This document shows positions 1 through 8,861 of a stretch of 37,816 bases of DNA, in pieces. Each line of letters opens with the position of its first letter. Position 1 is the stretch's first letter. Made by a program: the position numbers and the translations under genes. The notes under the pieces are model-generated. The model was not told where the DNA came from and made no database searches. It was given only the letters and a program-made list of their open reading frames with translations. Origin of the DNA: a bacterium (lineage in GTDB: Bacteria; Bacillota; Clostridia; Oscillospirales; Acutalibacteraceae); NCBI GenBank assembly GCA_020624805.1, contig JAHKVW010000009.1, positions 1-37,816 on the forward strand, in the 5' to 3' direction.

Positions 1-1388
1 ATACGGGCACCAATGAAGTGTATGTCAGTTCAAAAGACGATACAGATTTTTATAATCACGGAAAAGAACGTTTTCTCAGTGAGGCAAGAACGCTCGCAAG
101 GTTCAGTGAAGAACCGGGCGTCGTGTCGGTGACGGATTTTATCGAAGAAAACGATACGGTCTATCTCGTGATGGAATATCTCAGGGGCGAGACGTTACAG
201 AAGTATTTGAAAAAGCACGACAAGTTGAGCGCCGATGAAGCATTTCGTATGCTTGAGCCCGTGATCAAAACGCTGGAAAAGATCCACGCAGCCGGCGTGA
301 TCCACCGTGATATCAGCCCCGATAATATCATGGTGCTAAAAAACGGTCAGCTTAAGCTAATGGATTTCGGCGCCGCGAAAGAATATATCGACGATAACCG
401 CTCTATGTCCGTTATGCTCAAAAAGGGCTATGCGCCGATGGAACAATACCGCCGCAACGGCAAGCAGGGTCCATGGACGGATGTCTATGCGATGTGCGCG
501 ACGATCTATCGCTGTATCACAGGAAAGACACCCGATGACGCGCTTGACAGAGTAGTGGAGGACAATCTGCAAAAGCCCTCCGCGCTCGGTGCGGATATCA
601 CCCCGCCAAAAGAGGCTGTGTTAATGCACGGTATGGCGGTTCATCAGCAGGATCGATGCCGGAACATGACAGAGCTGCTCCGACTGTGGAATGGTGCGTC
701 GGATAGTACCATCGGAATAAATCAAACAGCGGATCCGAACGCGACCATCTACGCGGACGAAGCCGTATTTGATTCGAACGCGACGGTATACGCAGACGAG
801 TCCCCGGTTACAGGGCAAACTGCCAAAGTACAAAAGCCGATCACGACGCATCAAATGCCGATGGCGAATCCGCAGGAGCCAAAGCCGAAGAAAAAGAGTA
901 AAGCCGGCGTTATTATCGGCGTTGTCGCGGCAGTGCTGGTGGTTTTGATCATAGCGGGAGTTGTGCTCGTCAAACCGCTTTTCAGCAGCATTTCCGGCGC
1001 AGGCAACAAGAAGAACGCTTCCACAGTGCCGACGTTGTCTTCCGGTAATTCATCCAGCTCATGGTTGGTGACGGATACGGCATGGAATATCAAAAAAGAT
1101 GATAATAAGACAAAGTTGACGAGTGTTTCGATCTATCAGACTATCTATTTCCATTTCAAACTGAAGAGTACTAAGAAAAACGCTACAATCAAGCCGATAA
1201 TCAAGATCACTAAGCCCGATAAAACAGAAGAAACTTATGTTTATTCGGAAGCTCTAAAGGACGGATGGTCATGGTATAGCTTTTCGTATGATGACCCTAA
1301 ATCTGCCAAAGCGGGTACATTGGTCGTAACGGTAGCTGATGAATCCGGCAATAAAATATTTACGGATTCCATTTTATTGAAAGATTGA
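1..1388 (+). CDS. Membrane Ser/Thr protein kinase, 5' end cut by window
   Basis: The frame is open from base 3, so the true start, the glycine-rich loop and the ATP-anchoring lysine lie outside the window; the GTG at 18 is not a convincing start. The catalytic loop HRDISPDN is at about 303-326 and DFG at about 363-371, followed by GYAPMEQY in place of a standard APE segment. A Pro/Lys-rich linker leads to one membrane helix (about 895-975), then an outside domain of about 130 residues with no PASTA repeats. This is a transmembrane Hanks-type kinase with an intracellular catalytic domain. The catalytic loop has Ser where most kinases have Lys, which I have seen in other Firmicutes kinases of this kind. 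The linker carries two copies of NAT(I/V)YADE, possible autophosphorylation sites (inference). No clear terminator follows; a 7-bp hairpin without a T-run lies at 1473-1491. Confidence 0.88.
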   Translation, partial: TGTNEVYVSSKDDTDFYNHGKERFLSEARTLARFSEEPGVVSVTDFIEENDTVYLVMEYLRGETLQKYLKKHDKLSADEAFRMLEPVIKTLEKIHAAGVIHRDISPDNIMVLKNGQLKLMDFGAAKEYIDDNRSMSVMLKKGYAPMEQYRRNGKQGPWTDVYAMCATIYRCITGKTPDDALDRVVEDNLQKPSALGADITPPKEAVLMHGMAVHQQDRCRNMTELLRLWNGASDSTIGINQTADPNATIYADEAVFDSNATVYADESPVTGQTAKVQKPITTHQMPMANPQEPKPKKKSKAGVIIGVVAAVLVVLIIAGVVLVKPLFSSISGAGNKKNASTVPTLSSGNSSSSWLVTDTAWNIKKDDNKTKLTSVSIYQTIYFHFKLKSTKKNATIKPIIKITKPDKTEETYVYSEALKDGWSWYSFSYDDPKSAKAGTLVVTVADESGNKIFTDSILLKD

Positions 1389-1520
1389 TATTAATAGAAA
1401 CGTCGGCTGCCGTAATGCTTTGGATCGATATCTGACAGCGCAAGATCCCTGCTGTGACAGCATCGAAAATATCATCCCGGATATCGGGATGGTATCTGCT
1501 TTGACAAAAGGAGTACATGA

Positions 1521-3569
1521 ATGAAAAAATGGGTGACCCGAAAACTGAATAAAGAAAACGCGGTCGCCATCTCTCAGCGCTATGACCTGCCTATGCTGAT
1601 CGCCATGCTGCTCGATATCCGCGGCATCACCGATGAAGACGCGATCATCGACTTTTTGTCGAATGATACACTCACCGCATCTCCGTTTGAGATCAAGGAT
1701 ATGGACAAGGCGGTCGAGCGGATCCAAGCGGCGATCGAGGGCGGTGAACGCATCTGCATCTACGGCGACTTTGACGCCGACGGCGTCACCTCGACCGCGC
1801 TGCTGTACTCCTATCTGTCCGATATCGGCGCGGACGCGATGTACTATATCCCCTCGCGTGAGACCGAGGGCTACGGGATGCACCGTGAGGCGATCGCGCG
1901 GCTGTATGAGCGCGGTGTAAAGCTGATCATTACGGTAGATAACGGGGTAGCCGCCGTCGACGAGGTGGCGTACGCGAAGACCTTGGGGATCGATACCGTT
2001 ATCACCGATCATCACGCCATCCCCGAGACCCTGCCCGACGCGGTCGCGGTCGTCGATTTGCACCGTCCCGACTGCAATAGTTCTTTTAAAGAATTATCGG
2101 GCGTGGGCGTCGCCTTCAAGCTGGTACAGGCGATCGAGGGCGAATATGCCGATGTGGACGGACTTTTGGAGAATTATTCCGACCTTGCCGCGATCGGCAC
2201 CGTGGGCGATATCGTCACCCTTCGCGGTGAGAACCGCGTACTGGTCAAAAACGGTCTGCGCCATATCAATAACGGCGACCGTTTGGGCATCGCCGCTCTT
2301 GCCGAGGACGCGGGTCTGAGCGGAAAGGAGATCTCCGCGGGCAATCTGAGCTTTACGTTGGTACCGCGCATCAACGCGGGCGGACGGTTGGGACTGTCCA
2401 AAAAATCCGTCAAGATGCTGTTGACGGATGATGAGGAATACGCGGCGGATATTGCCGCGGAGCTGAGCTCCGACAACACGGAGCGTCAGCAGATCGAGCG
2501 CGATATCCTCAGCGAGATCGACGGGATGATCCGACAGAATCCTTCCCTCGTGAACAATCCGATCATCGTCGTCTACGGCGAGGGCTGGCACAAGGGCGTG
2601 ATCGGCATCGTCGCCTCGCGCATCAAAGAGGTATACGCAAAGCCCGCCGTGGTGATCTCGATGGAGGGCGACGTCTGCCGCGCGTCCGGCAGATCGGTCA
2701 GCGGTTTCTCGCTGATCGACGCGGTGTTCTCCTGCTCCGACATCCTCACCCAATGCGGCGGCCATCCGATGGCGGTCGGCTTTGGGATCAAGCGCCATCA
2801 GATCGAAAACTTCATCGAGCGGATCAACCGCTATACCTTGACCCATCCCGTCCCGCAGCCGGTGTTGGAGCTGGATTGCAAGCTCAATCCCGCTCAGCTG
2901 AGTGTGGAGCTCGCACGGGGACTGAGCCTGTTGGAGCCGTTCGGCGCGGGCAATCCGACGCCGCTGTTCGGGCTGTACAACATGACCCTGCGCGATATCC
3001 GTGAGATCGGCGGCGGCAAGCACCTGCGGCTGACGCTTTCACGCGGTGAGAGCACGGTGCACGCGCTGCGCTTTTCCACGACTCTCGCTGAATTCCCCTA
3101 CAATGTCGGCGATGTGGTGGATCTGGCGGTTACGCTGGATATCAATACATATAATAATAACGAGAACCTGTCGATCTTCATCCGCGATATGCGGTTCGCG
3201 GACAGGGAAGAGGACGAGATGCTCCGATCAAAGGAGCTGTTCGAGCGCTTCTGCCGCGGCGAGATCATTTCGGCAGAGGAAGCAGGCGCGCTTCTGCCCG
3301 ATCGCGCGGAGTTCGCGGTGGTTTACCGCTTCCTGCGTTCGAACGGCGGCTATCGCTATTCCTTTGACAGCCTGCTGTGTCGGCTCAAATCCGATATCGG
3401 ATACGGAAAGCTGCGGGTCATCTTAGAATGTATGAACGAGCTGCAGCTGATCGAGATCGACGAAGGAATGTATGACTTTGAGATCAAGATGTGTGAGGTC
3501 GGCGCGAAGGTCGATCTTGACACATCCGTTATCATAACAAAACTCAGGGAGGTGAGCTTGGATGAATGA
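1521..3569 (+). CDS. recJ: Single-stranded-DNA-specific 5'-3' exonuclease RecJ
   Basis: The protein has 682 residues. DHH-family motifs are in order: YGDFDADG (81-88), TVDNG (about 138-142) and TDHH (162-165) for Mn/Mg binding, then the DHHA1 segment with RASGRS and GGHPMAVGF, an OB-like domain and a C-terminal extension of about 130 residues. RecJ degrades single-stranded DNA 5' to 3' in RecF-pathway recombination and in base-excision and mismatch repair. The ATG at 1521 follows AAGGAG at 1508-1513 with 7-nt spacing; an out-of-frame ATG at 1517 is ignored. The stop overlaps the next gene by 8 bp, so recJ and relA are translationally coupled. recJ beside relA is common in Clostridia. Confidence 0.95.
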   Translation: MKKWVTRKLNKENAVAISQRYDLPMLIAMLLDIRGITDEDAIIDFLSNDTLTASPFEIKDMDKAVERIQAAIEGGERICIYGDFDADGVTSTALLYSYLSDIGADAMYYIPSRETEGYGMHREAIARLYERGVKLIITVDNGVAAVDEVAYAKTLGIDTVITDHHAIPETLPDAVAVVDLHRPDCNSSFKELSGVGVAFKLVQAIEGEYADVDGLLENYSDLAAIGTVGDIVTLRGENRVLVKNGLRHINNGDRLGIAALAEDAGLSGKEISAGNLSFTLVPRINAGGRLGLSKKSVKMLLTDDEEYAADIAAELSSDNTERQQIERDILSEIDGMIRQNPSLVNNPIIVVYGEGWHKGVIGIVASRIKEVYAKPAVVISMEGDVCRASGRSVSGFSLIDAVFSCSDILTQCGGHPMAVGFGIKRHQIENFIERINRYTLTHPVPQPVLELDCKLNPAQLSVELARGLSLLEPFGAGNPTPLFGLYNMTLRDIREIGGGKHLRLTLSRGESTVHALRFSTTLAEFPYNVGDVVDLAVTLDINTYNNNENLSIFIRDMRFADREEDEMLRSKELFERFCRGEIISAEEAGALLPDRAEFAVVYRFLRSNGGYRYSFDSLLCRLKSDIGYGKLRVILECMNELQLIEIDEGMYDFEIKMCEVGAKVDLDTSVIITKLREVSLDE

Positions 3570-5751
3570 TGTGGTTCATTATCAGGATTTTGATGAATTG
3601 CTGTCGCTGCTGGATAAAAGTAACGTCAGGTATAACAAAAAGAAAATCAAGAAGGCGTATGAGTTCGCAAACCTTGCCCACGGCGACCAGCGCCGTGTGT
3701 CGGGCGTACCGTTCATTCTGCATCCCACCTCTGTCGCCTGTATTCTGGCGGAGATGGGCATGGATACGGATTCGATCGTCGCGGCGCTGCTGCACGATAC
3801 CGTAGAGGATACCGACGTCACGCTCATACAGATCGGCGATATGTTCGGTGAGGACGTCATGAATCTTGTCGATGGTCTGACCAAGATCAGCAAGATCAAG
3901 TTCACCGACCGTGAGGAACGTCAGGCGGAGAATGTCCGCAAGATGCTGATCGCGATGAGCAACGATATCCGCGTGATCATCGTCAAGCTCGCCGACCGTC
4001 TGCATAATATGCGCACCATCGAGTGCGTCAAGGATCAAAAGCGCCGTGATAAGGCGCTGGAGTGCATGGAGGTCTACGCGCCGATCGCCCATCGTTTAGG
4101 TATGAAGGCGATCAAAGACGAGTTAGAGGATCTGTCCATGCGCTACCTCGATCCCGTGGCATATCACGAGATCGAGACTCGTCTGCAGCTGACAGAAAAT
4201 GAGCGCAACGCGTTTATCGAAGAGATCAAGCGGCAGATACTCGACAAGATCGGCTTCTCCATCTCTCATGTCACCATCGAAGGACGCGTCAAGTCGGTCG
4301 TGTCCATCTATCGCAAAACCTATATGCAGGGGCGTGACGTTGACCAGATCTTCGATGTGTTCGCGGTACGCGTGATCGTCAATACGATCGGCGACTGCTA
4401 CAATGTCCTCGGACTGGTACACGATATCTTTACCCCGCTGCCCAACCGCTTCAAGGACTATATCTCCACCCCAAAGGCGAATATGTACCAGAGCCTTCAC
4501 ACGACGGTGTTCGGCAGTAACGGCATCCCCTTTGAGGTGCAGATCCGCACCTATGAGATGCACCATACCGCGGAATACGGAATCGCGGCGCACTGGAAGT
4601 ATAAGCTCAAGCTGCGCGGTGGTAAGCAGGATAACCTTGCTGAGAACCTCGCGTGGATCCGCAAGATGATCGAGGTACAGAACGAATCCGAGGACGCCGA
4701 GGATATCGTCAAGACCATCAAATATGACCTCTCCACCAACGAGGTCTATGTCTTTACCCCCAAGGGCGACATCATCAATCTGCCTGCCGGCGCGACCGTC
4801 ATCGACATGGCGTACGCGATCCATTCAGGCGTCGGTAATCGCATGGTCGGCGCCAAGGTCAACGGACGTATCGTCCCGATCGACTACAAGGTCAAGAGCG
4901 GCGATATCGTCGAGATCCTGACCCAGAAGGGCAACGGTCCCAAGCGTGACTGGCTCAAGATCGTCAAGACCAATTCCGCGCGCACCAAGATCCGCCAGTG
5001 GTTCAAGAAGGAGCGCCGTGAGGAGAATATCACCGAAGGTAAGGCGATGTTCGAGCACGAGTGCAAGAAGGCGGGTATGCAGTTTGCCGATGAAGATCTG
5101 GAAGAGTGCATGCAGCCGATCATCCAGCGCCATCACTGCAATTCGATCGATGACTTCTACGCGTCGATCGGTTACGGCGGAATCCAGCTCTGGAAGATCA
5201 TGCCGCGCGTCAAGGAGATCTATACCAAGAAATATAAAAAGTCCGATGAGCCGCCTCAGCCGATCAGCGAGGAGCGCAGCTCCAAACGCAAAAAGCATGT
5301 CGGCTCCGGCGTTACCGTCGAGGGCTTGGACGATTGCCTGATCAAGTTCTCTCGCTGCTGTAATCCGCTGCCGGGCGACGACATCATCGGATATATTACC
5401 CGCGGCTTCGGTGTGAGTATCCACAAGCGCAATTGTACCAACGTGCCCGAGGATATCTCGCTTTGCGAGGAGCCCGAGCGCTGGGTCAACGCCCACTGGG
5501 ATGACGAGATCCATGAGAGCTTCCAGAGCACGTTGGAGATCGTTTGCAACGACCGCACCGGCTTCCTTGCCGACGTCACCCGCGAGCTGTCCAATATGCG
5601 GATCTTCATCCACATGATCAACTCGCGTGAGCTCAAGGATAATCAGGCGATGGTGACGATCACGATCGAGATCAACAACATGGATCACCTGCGTTCGGTC
5701 ATGGCGCATCTGGCGCAGATCAACGGCATCGTGTCCATCACGAGAATATAA
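3562..5751 (+). CDS. relA: Bifunctional (p)ppGpp synthetase/hydrolase, long RSH
   Basis: The protein has 729 residues, the usual length of long RelA-SpoT homologues. The N-terminal HD hydrolase domain keeps H54 and the HDTVED motif (78-83). The synthetase domain contains RFKD (296-299), the RXKD-type motif of bifunctional Rel rather than EXDD of synthetase-only RelA, followed by YQSLHT. A TGS domain begins at about 395 (VYVFTPKGD), then a Cys-rich zinc-finger-like segment with SRCCNPLPGD, and an ACT domain ends the protein. It makes (p)ppGpp from GTP/GDP and ATP on amino-acid starvation and also degrades it. It starts with ATG inside the last codons of recJ. Its stop codon is directly abutted by a palindromic repeat element, so the 3' UTR of the messenger consists of that element. 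Confidence 0.95.
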   Translation: MNDVVHYQDFDELLSLLDKSNVRYNKKKIKKAYEFANLAHGDQRRVSGVPFILHPTSVACILAEMGMDTDSIVAALLHDTVEDTDVTLIQIGDMFGEDVMNLVDGLTKISKIKFTDREERQAENVRKMLIAMSNDIRVIIVKLADRLHNMRTIECVKDQKRRDKALECMEVYAPIAHRLGMKAIKDELEDLSMRYLDPVAYHEIETRLQLTENERNAFIEEIKRQILDKIGFSISHVTIEGRVKSVVSIYRKTYMQGRDVDQIFDVFAVRVIVNTIGDCYNVLGLVHDIFTPLPNRFKDYISTPKANMYQSLHTTVFGSNGIPFEVQIRTYEMHHTAEYGIAAHWKYKLKLRGGKQDNLAENLAWIRKMIEVQNESEDAEDIVKTIKYDLSTNEVYVFTPKGDIINLPAGATVIDMAYAIHSGVGNRMVGAKVNGRIVPIDYKVKSGDIVEILTQKGNGPKRDWLKIVKTNSARTKIRQWFKKERREENITEGKAMFEHECKKAGMQFADEDLEECMQPIIQRHHCNSIDDFYASIGYGGIQLWKIMPRVKEIYTKKYKKSDEPPQPISEERSSKRKKHVGSGVTVEGLDDCLIKFSRCCNPLPGDDIIGYITRGFGVSIHKRNCTNVPEDISLCEEPERWVNAHWDDEIHESFQSTLEIVCNDRTGFLADVTRELSNMRIFIHMINSRELKDNQAMVTITIEINNMDHLRSVMAHLAQINGIVSITRI

Positions 5752-5966
5752 GGCTCCCTTTGGTAAAGGTGAGGTGTTGTCCAAATCTTTGATTTGGGAC
5801 ACAATACCCATACAAAGGAGAGCTCCCTCCGCAGGAGGGTGAGGGATTGTACAAAAGGAGCATAGCGACCAACTGAATAATCAGGTCGCCATGATGATCG
5901 GTGATTAATACAATCCCTCCGAGTCAAAACGAGTTTTGACCCACCTCCCCTTCCCAAAGGGAGGCT
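5752..5966. repeat. Nested palindromic (MITE-like) element
   Basis: The ends form imperfect terminal inverted repeats: GGCTCCCTTTGG at 5752-5763 extending to about 5776, matched in reverse by CCAAAGGGAGGCT within 5942-5966. Inside lies a second inverted repeat, GAGGGATTGTA (5841-5851) against TACAATCCCTC (5909-5919), enclosing GCGACC (5865-5870) and GGTCGC (5884-5889). A third perfect hairpin, GTCAAAAC-GA-GTTTTGAC, is at 5923-5940. There is no coding potential. It starts at the base after the relA stop and ends about 22 bp before dtd, so any relA-dtd cotranscript would contain strong secondary structure. Confidence 0.75.
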
Positions 5967-5988
5967 GATAAAGAAAGGGCTGATACAA

Positions 5989-6444
5989 TTGAAAGCAGTG
6001 ATCCAGCGCGTCACACGCGCGAGTGTGACCGTTGACGGCGAGAGAGTTTCCGCCATCGATAACGGCTTGCTGATCTTTCTCGGCGTTGCCGACGGCGATA
6101 CCGAGCGCGACGCACAGGTGCTTGCCGACAAGATCGCGAACCTGCGTATTTTCAGCGACAGCGACGACAAGATGAATCTCAGCCTGCTGACCACGAACGG
6201 CGCCGCGCTGGTGGTGTCGCAGTTCACCTTATGCGCGAACTGCTCCCACGGCAGGAGACCCGATTTCTTCGGCGCGGCGAAGCCTGATCTGGCAAATGAA
6301 TTGTACGAATATTTCTGTAAAAGAATAAAAGAGGCGGGCGTGACCGACGTGCAAAAGGGCGTTTTCGGCGCGGATATGAAGGTCGAATTGCTCAACGAGG
6401 GGCCCGTCACCATCATGATCGATAGCGGGGAGCTGAAAAAATGA
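5989..6444 (+). CDS. dtd: D-aminoacyl-tRNA deacylase
   Basis: The protein has 151 residues, the full family length. It starts MKAVIQRVTRASVTVDG and carries both DTD signatures, SQFTL (77-81) and NEGPVT (136-141), where the GP motif forms the chirality-checking cross-subunit pocket. It hydrolyses D-aminoacyl-tRNA (and Gly-tRNA-Ala) in the cytoplasm, freeing tRNA from mischarged residues. The start is a TTG at 5989, chosen because the family N-terminus begins exactly there; an AAAGGG stretch lies just upstream. The end overlaps the next gene by 4 bp (ATGA), so the two are translationally coupled. Confidence 0.95.
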   Translation: MKAVIQRVTRASVTVDGERVSAIDNGLLIFLGVADGDTERDAQVLADKIANLRIFSDSDDKMNLSLLTTNGAALVVSQFTLCANCSHGRRPDFFGAAKPDLANELYEYFCKRIKEAGVTDVQKGVFGADMKVELLNEGPVTIMIDSGELKK

Positions 6445-7061
6445 TGAATGTTACTTGTTTTGTGATCGGTATGATCGGCACAAACGTCTATCTGCTCGAA
6501 GATGAAGCGACCGGGAAGCTGGCGGTGATCGATCCCGCCGACCATTCCGATGAATTGCTCGAACAGATCGAGGAACACGGCGGCGATCTGGCATACATCC
6601 TGCTGACCCACGGCCATTATGACCATATCATGGGTGCGGCGGAGCTGTGCGAAAAGTATCACCCCACCGTATGCGCGTCACGCGTCGAGCTTCCCGTGAT
6701 CGAGGAGCCGGGTTATAATCTCTCCAAGTACCACGACATCACGGTAAAGCCCTTTACGGTGGACAGAGCGTTGGAGGACGGCGATACCGTCATGCTGGGT
6801 GAAACGGAACTGCGTTTCATTCTCACGCCCGGTCACACGATGGGCAGCGGCTGTTATATGACGGACGACTGCATCTTCTCGGGCGATACGCTGTTTTGCT
6901 CCAGCGTCGGACGCACCGACTTCCCGACCTCATCGATGCGGGATATGATGGCGTCTGTCGAGCGTTTGAAGAACTTAGAGGGCGATTACCGCGTCTATCC
7001 CGGACATGATATCTTCACATCCCTCGAGAGAGAAAGAAAACACAATCCCTTTATGAGATGA
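6441..7061 (+). CDS. MBL-fold metallo-hydrolase, glyoxalase II-like
   Basis: The protein has 206 residues. Metal ligands of the metallo-beta-lactamase fold are present: HGHYDH (57-62), H132 (TPGHT), D149 (SGDT) and H189 (YPGHD). The length and motif spacing match the short YcbL/YqgX-type hydrolases, which act on thioesters such as S-lactoylglutathione analogues; the true substrate cannot be read from sequence. It overlaps dtd by 4 bp. The pair dtd-MBL hydrolase after relA is a frequent Clostridia arrangement. A second ATG at 6444 is an equally possible start. Confidence 0.9.
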   Translation: MMNVTCFVIGMIGTNVYLLEDEATGKLAVIDPADHSDELLEQIEEHGGDLAYILLTHGHYDHIMGAAELCEKYHPTVCASRVELPVIEEPGYNLSKYHDITVKPFTVDRALEDGDTVMLGETELRFILTPGHTMGSGCYMTDDCIFSGDTLFCSSVGRTDFPTSSMRDMMASVERLKNLEGDYRVYPGHDIFTSLERERKHNPFMR

Positions 7062-7062
7062 A

Positions 7063-7180
7063 TCCAGAGAACAATTAACAAGATAATAGATAACAATGAA
7101 TGGTGGGCTTCACCCACACCCGTTTTTTAAGATCTGATCGGGCTTTTCTCAACTGTTATCTGTTATCTATTCTCTGATAT
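7063..7180. repeat. Small inverted-repeat element between MBL hydrolase and hemZ
   Basis: An AT-rich left arm (7063-7097, containing AGATAATAGATAACA) is matched imperfectly in reverse by the right arm (7149-7180, containing TGTTATCTATTCTCTG). The arms flank a central hairpin with a T-run. The whole spacer between the two genes is this element. There is no coding capacity, so it is probably a MITE or a decayed relative. Confidence 0.6.
7103..7128 (+). terminator. Possible rho-independent terminator within the repeat
   Basis: GTGGG (7103-7107), loop CTTCA, CCCAC (7113-7117), then five bases and six T (7123-7128). The stem is short and the T-run is displaced by five bases, so it is a moderate candidate for ending the recJ-relA-dtd-MBL transcript. 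Confidence 0.45.
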
Positions 7181-7190
7181 CTAAATAACT

Positions 7191-8624
7191 ATGAATCTAT
7201 ATATCGACAATCACAAATACCATTATGAAATGGAAAACCTATGCCGCGCCTTCCTCTTCACCGAGGAGGTCGCGGTGTTGCACGAATATACGGAATTATC
7301 CGCGCCTTATGTGCTGACCTCGGTGCATGACGATGTGCGCGTTACACTATGTACATCCACGTTTAACAAGACGTTGTCAGCGCCTTTGGGCGATGATGAC
7401 GAGCTGACGATGGGTCAACTGCTCTATCAGCTGCTCAGTCAGGCGTATGACCGCGAGCTGCCGTGGGGCATCCTTACCGGCGTGCGCCCGATCAAACTCT
7501 ATTCTCGCTTGTGTGTCAGCGAGGGAGAGGAATCAGCAGCACGCTGCTTTCGTGATACGCTCTATGTCAGCGACGAGAAGATCGCGCTGGCACAGCAGGT
7601 GCGAAAGAATCAGCAGGTCATCCTGTCGCGCTCCGATCGACGATCCTTTTCGCTGTATGTGAGTATCCCGTTCTGTCCGACGCGGTGCAGTTACTGTTCC
7701 TTTGTCAGTCAGACGGTCGAAAAGGCGAAGAAGCTGATCGGCGAGTACCTGCCCCTGCTGTTGTCCGAAATTCGTTATACAGCGGATTTGGCAAAGGAAC
7801 TGGGTCTGCGGTGTGAGTCCGTCTACATCGGCGGCGGTACGCCTACGACGCTGAGCGCCAAAGAGCTCGATCTGCTGCTCAATGAGATCGAGGCGGATCT
7901 TGACCTGTCGCATTGCGCCGAATTCACCGTAGAGGCAGGTCGTCCCGATACCGTGACCCGTGAAAAATTACTCGCGTTAAAGAAGCACCCTGTCACGCGG
8001 ATCTCGATCAACCCCCAGACCTTCAACGACAGTGTTCTGGAGCGCATCGGGCGCAGGCATACGGCACAGCAGACGATCGACGCGTTCCGTCTGGCGCGTG
8101 AGCTGGGCTTTGACAACATCAACATGGATCTGATCGCGGGACTGACATCCGATACACCCGAGAGCTTTAACAGGACGCTCGATATCGTGCGGGAGTTGGA
8201 TCCCGAGAGCATCACGGTGCATACCCTCGCCGTCAAGCGATCCGCGCGGCTGAACTCGACGGACGCGGTCAAGGAGCAGGAGTATACCGCGCAAATGCTC
8301 ACTGACGCGACAGCCCGCCTGACCGAGGGCGGCTGGGAGCCGTATTACCTCTACCGCCAGAGCAAGATGCTCAGTAATCTCGAGAACACCGGATGGGCAA
8401 AGCCCGGGTATTTCAGCCCCTACAACGTCTACATCATGGAGGAGACCCACAGCATCCTCGCCTGCGGCGCCGGAGCGGTCAGCAAGCTCCGCGACGTCGA
8501 TTCCGACTACATCGAGCGCATATTTAACTTCAAATATCCGTATGAATATATCAGCCGTTTTGACGAGATGATACAGCGTAAAGCGCGTGTGCGCTCATTT
8601 TATGGTGAATACAACAAATCGTAG
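7191..8624 (+). CDS. hemZ: Oxygen-independent coproporphyrinogen III oxidase-like radical SAM enzyme, HemZ type
   Basis: The protein has 477 residues. A radical SAM cluster site C162-X3-C166-X2-C169 (IPFCPTRCSYCSF) comes after an N-terminal domain of about 150 residues, the layout of HemZ rather than HemN or HemW. GGGTPT follows, then the HemN-type C-terminal domain. HemZ-family proteins are annotated as anaerobic coproporphyrinogen dehydrogenases in haem synthesis. Clostridia of this kind often lack a complete haem pathway, so the real substrate may differ (inference). The ATG at 7191 lacks a recognisable Shine-Dalgarno site, unusual here, because the preceding repeat element runs almost up to the start. 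Confidence 0.87.
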   Translation: MNLYIDNHKYHYEMENLCRAFLFTEEVAVLHEYTELSAPYVLTSVHDDVRVTLCTSTFNKTLSAPLGDDDELTMGQLLYQLLSQAYDRELPWGILTGVRPIKLYSRLCVSEGEESAARCFRDTLYVSDEKIALAQQVRKNQQVILSRSDRRSFSLYVSIPFCPTRCSYCSFVSQTVEKAKKLIGEYLPLLLSEIRYTADLAKELGLRCESVYIGGGTPTTLSAKELDLLLNEIEADLDLSHCAEFTVEAGRPDTVTREKLLALKKHPVTRISINPQTFNDSVLERIGRRHTAQQTIDAFRLARELGFDNINMDLIAGLTSDTPESFNRTLDIVRELDPESITVHTLAVKRSARLNSTDAVKEQEYTAQMLTDATARLTEGGWEPYYLYRQSKMLSNLENTGWAKPGYFSPYNVYIMEETHSILACGAGAVSKLRDVDSDYIERIFNFKYPYEYISRFDEMIQRKARVRSFYGEYNKS

Positions 8625-8639
8625 GAAAAACGGTTGAAT

Positions 8640-8842
8640 TCTCACATCCACTGTGATAAAATACCTCATTGATAAGTCAGGCTCAAAAAAGGAGCGACTG
8701 ACGCGCGCTTTTCCCCGAGGGAAACGAATGGATAAGGAAAAGCCTTTCCGGTATTGCCTTTTACCGGATGGGCAGGAAGCGTTTCCACCTCATCCGTCAC
8801 CGCCTCAGCCGGCGGCGACACCTTCCCCTCAAGGGGAAGGCA
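8640..8842. repeat. Clostridial intergenic palindromic repeat
   Basis: Fills the gap between hemZ and the flippase gene. It contains a perfect palindrome CCTTCCCCT-CA-AGGGGAAGG (8821-8840), CCGGT (8748-8752) pairing with ACCGG (8763-8767), and a GC-rich dyad with GCCGGCGGC around 8810. The CACCTCATCCGTCACCG plus CCTTCCCC layout resembles a dispersed repeat I recognise from Oscillospiraceae genomes (from memory, not searched). A 70-codon reading frame across it is not a gene. Confidence 0.65.
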
Positions 8843-8861
8843 TTAAAAACGGAGCGATGTT

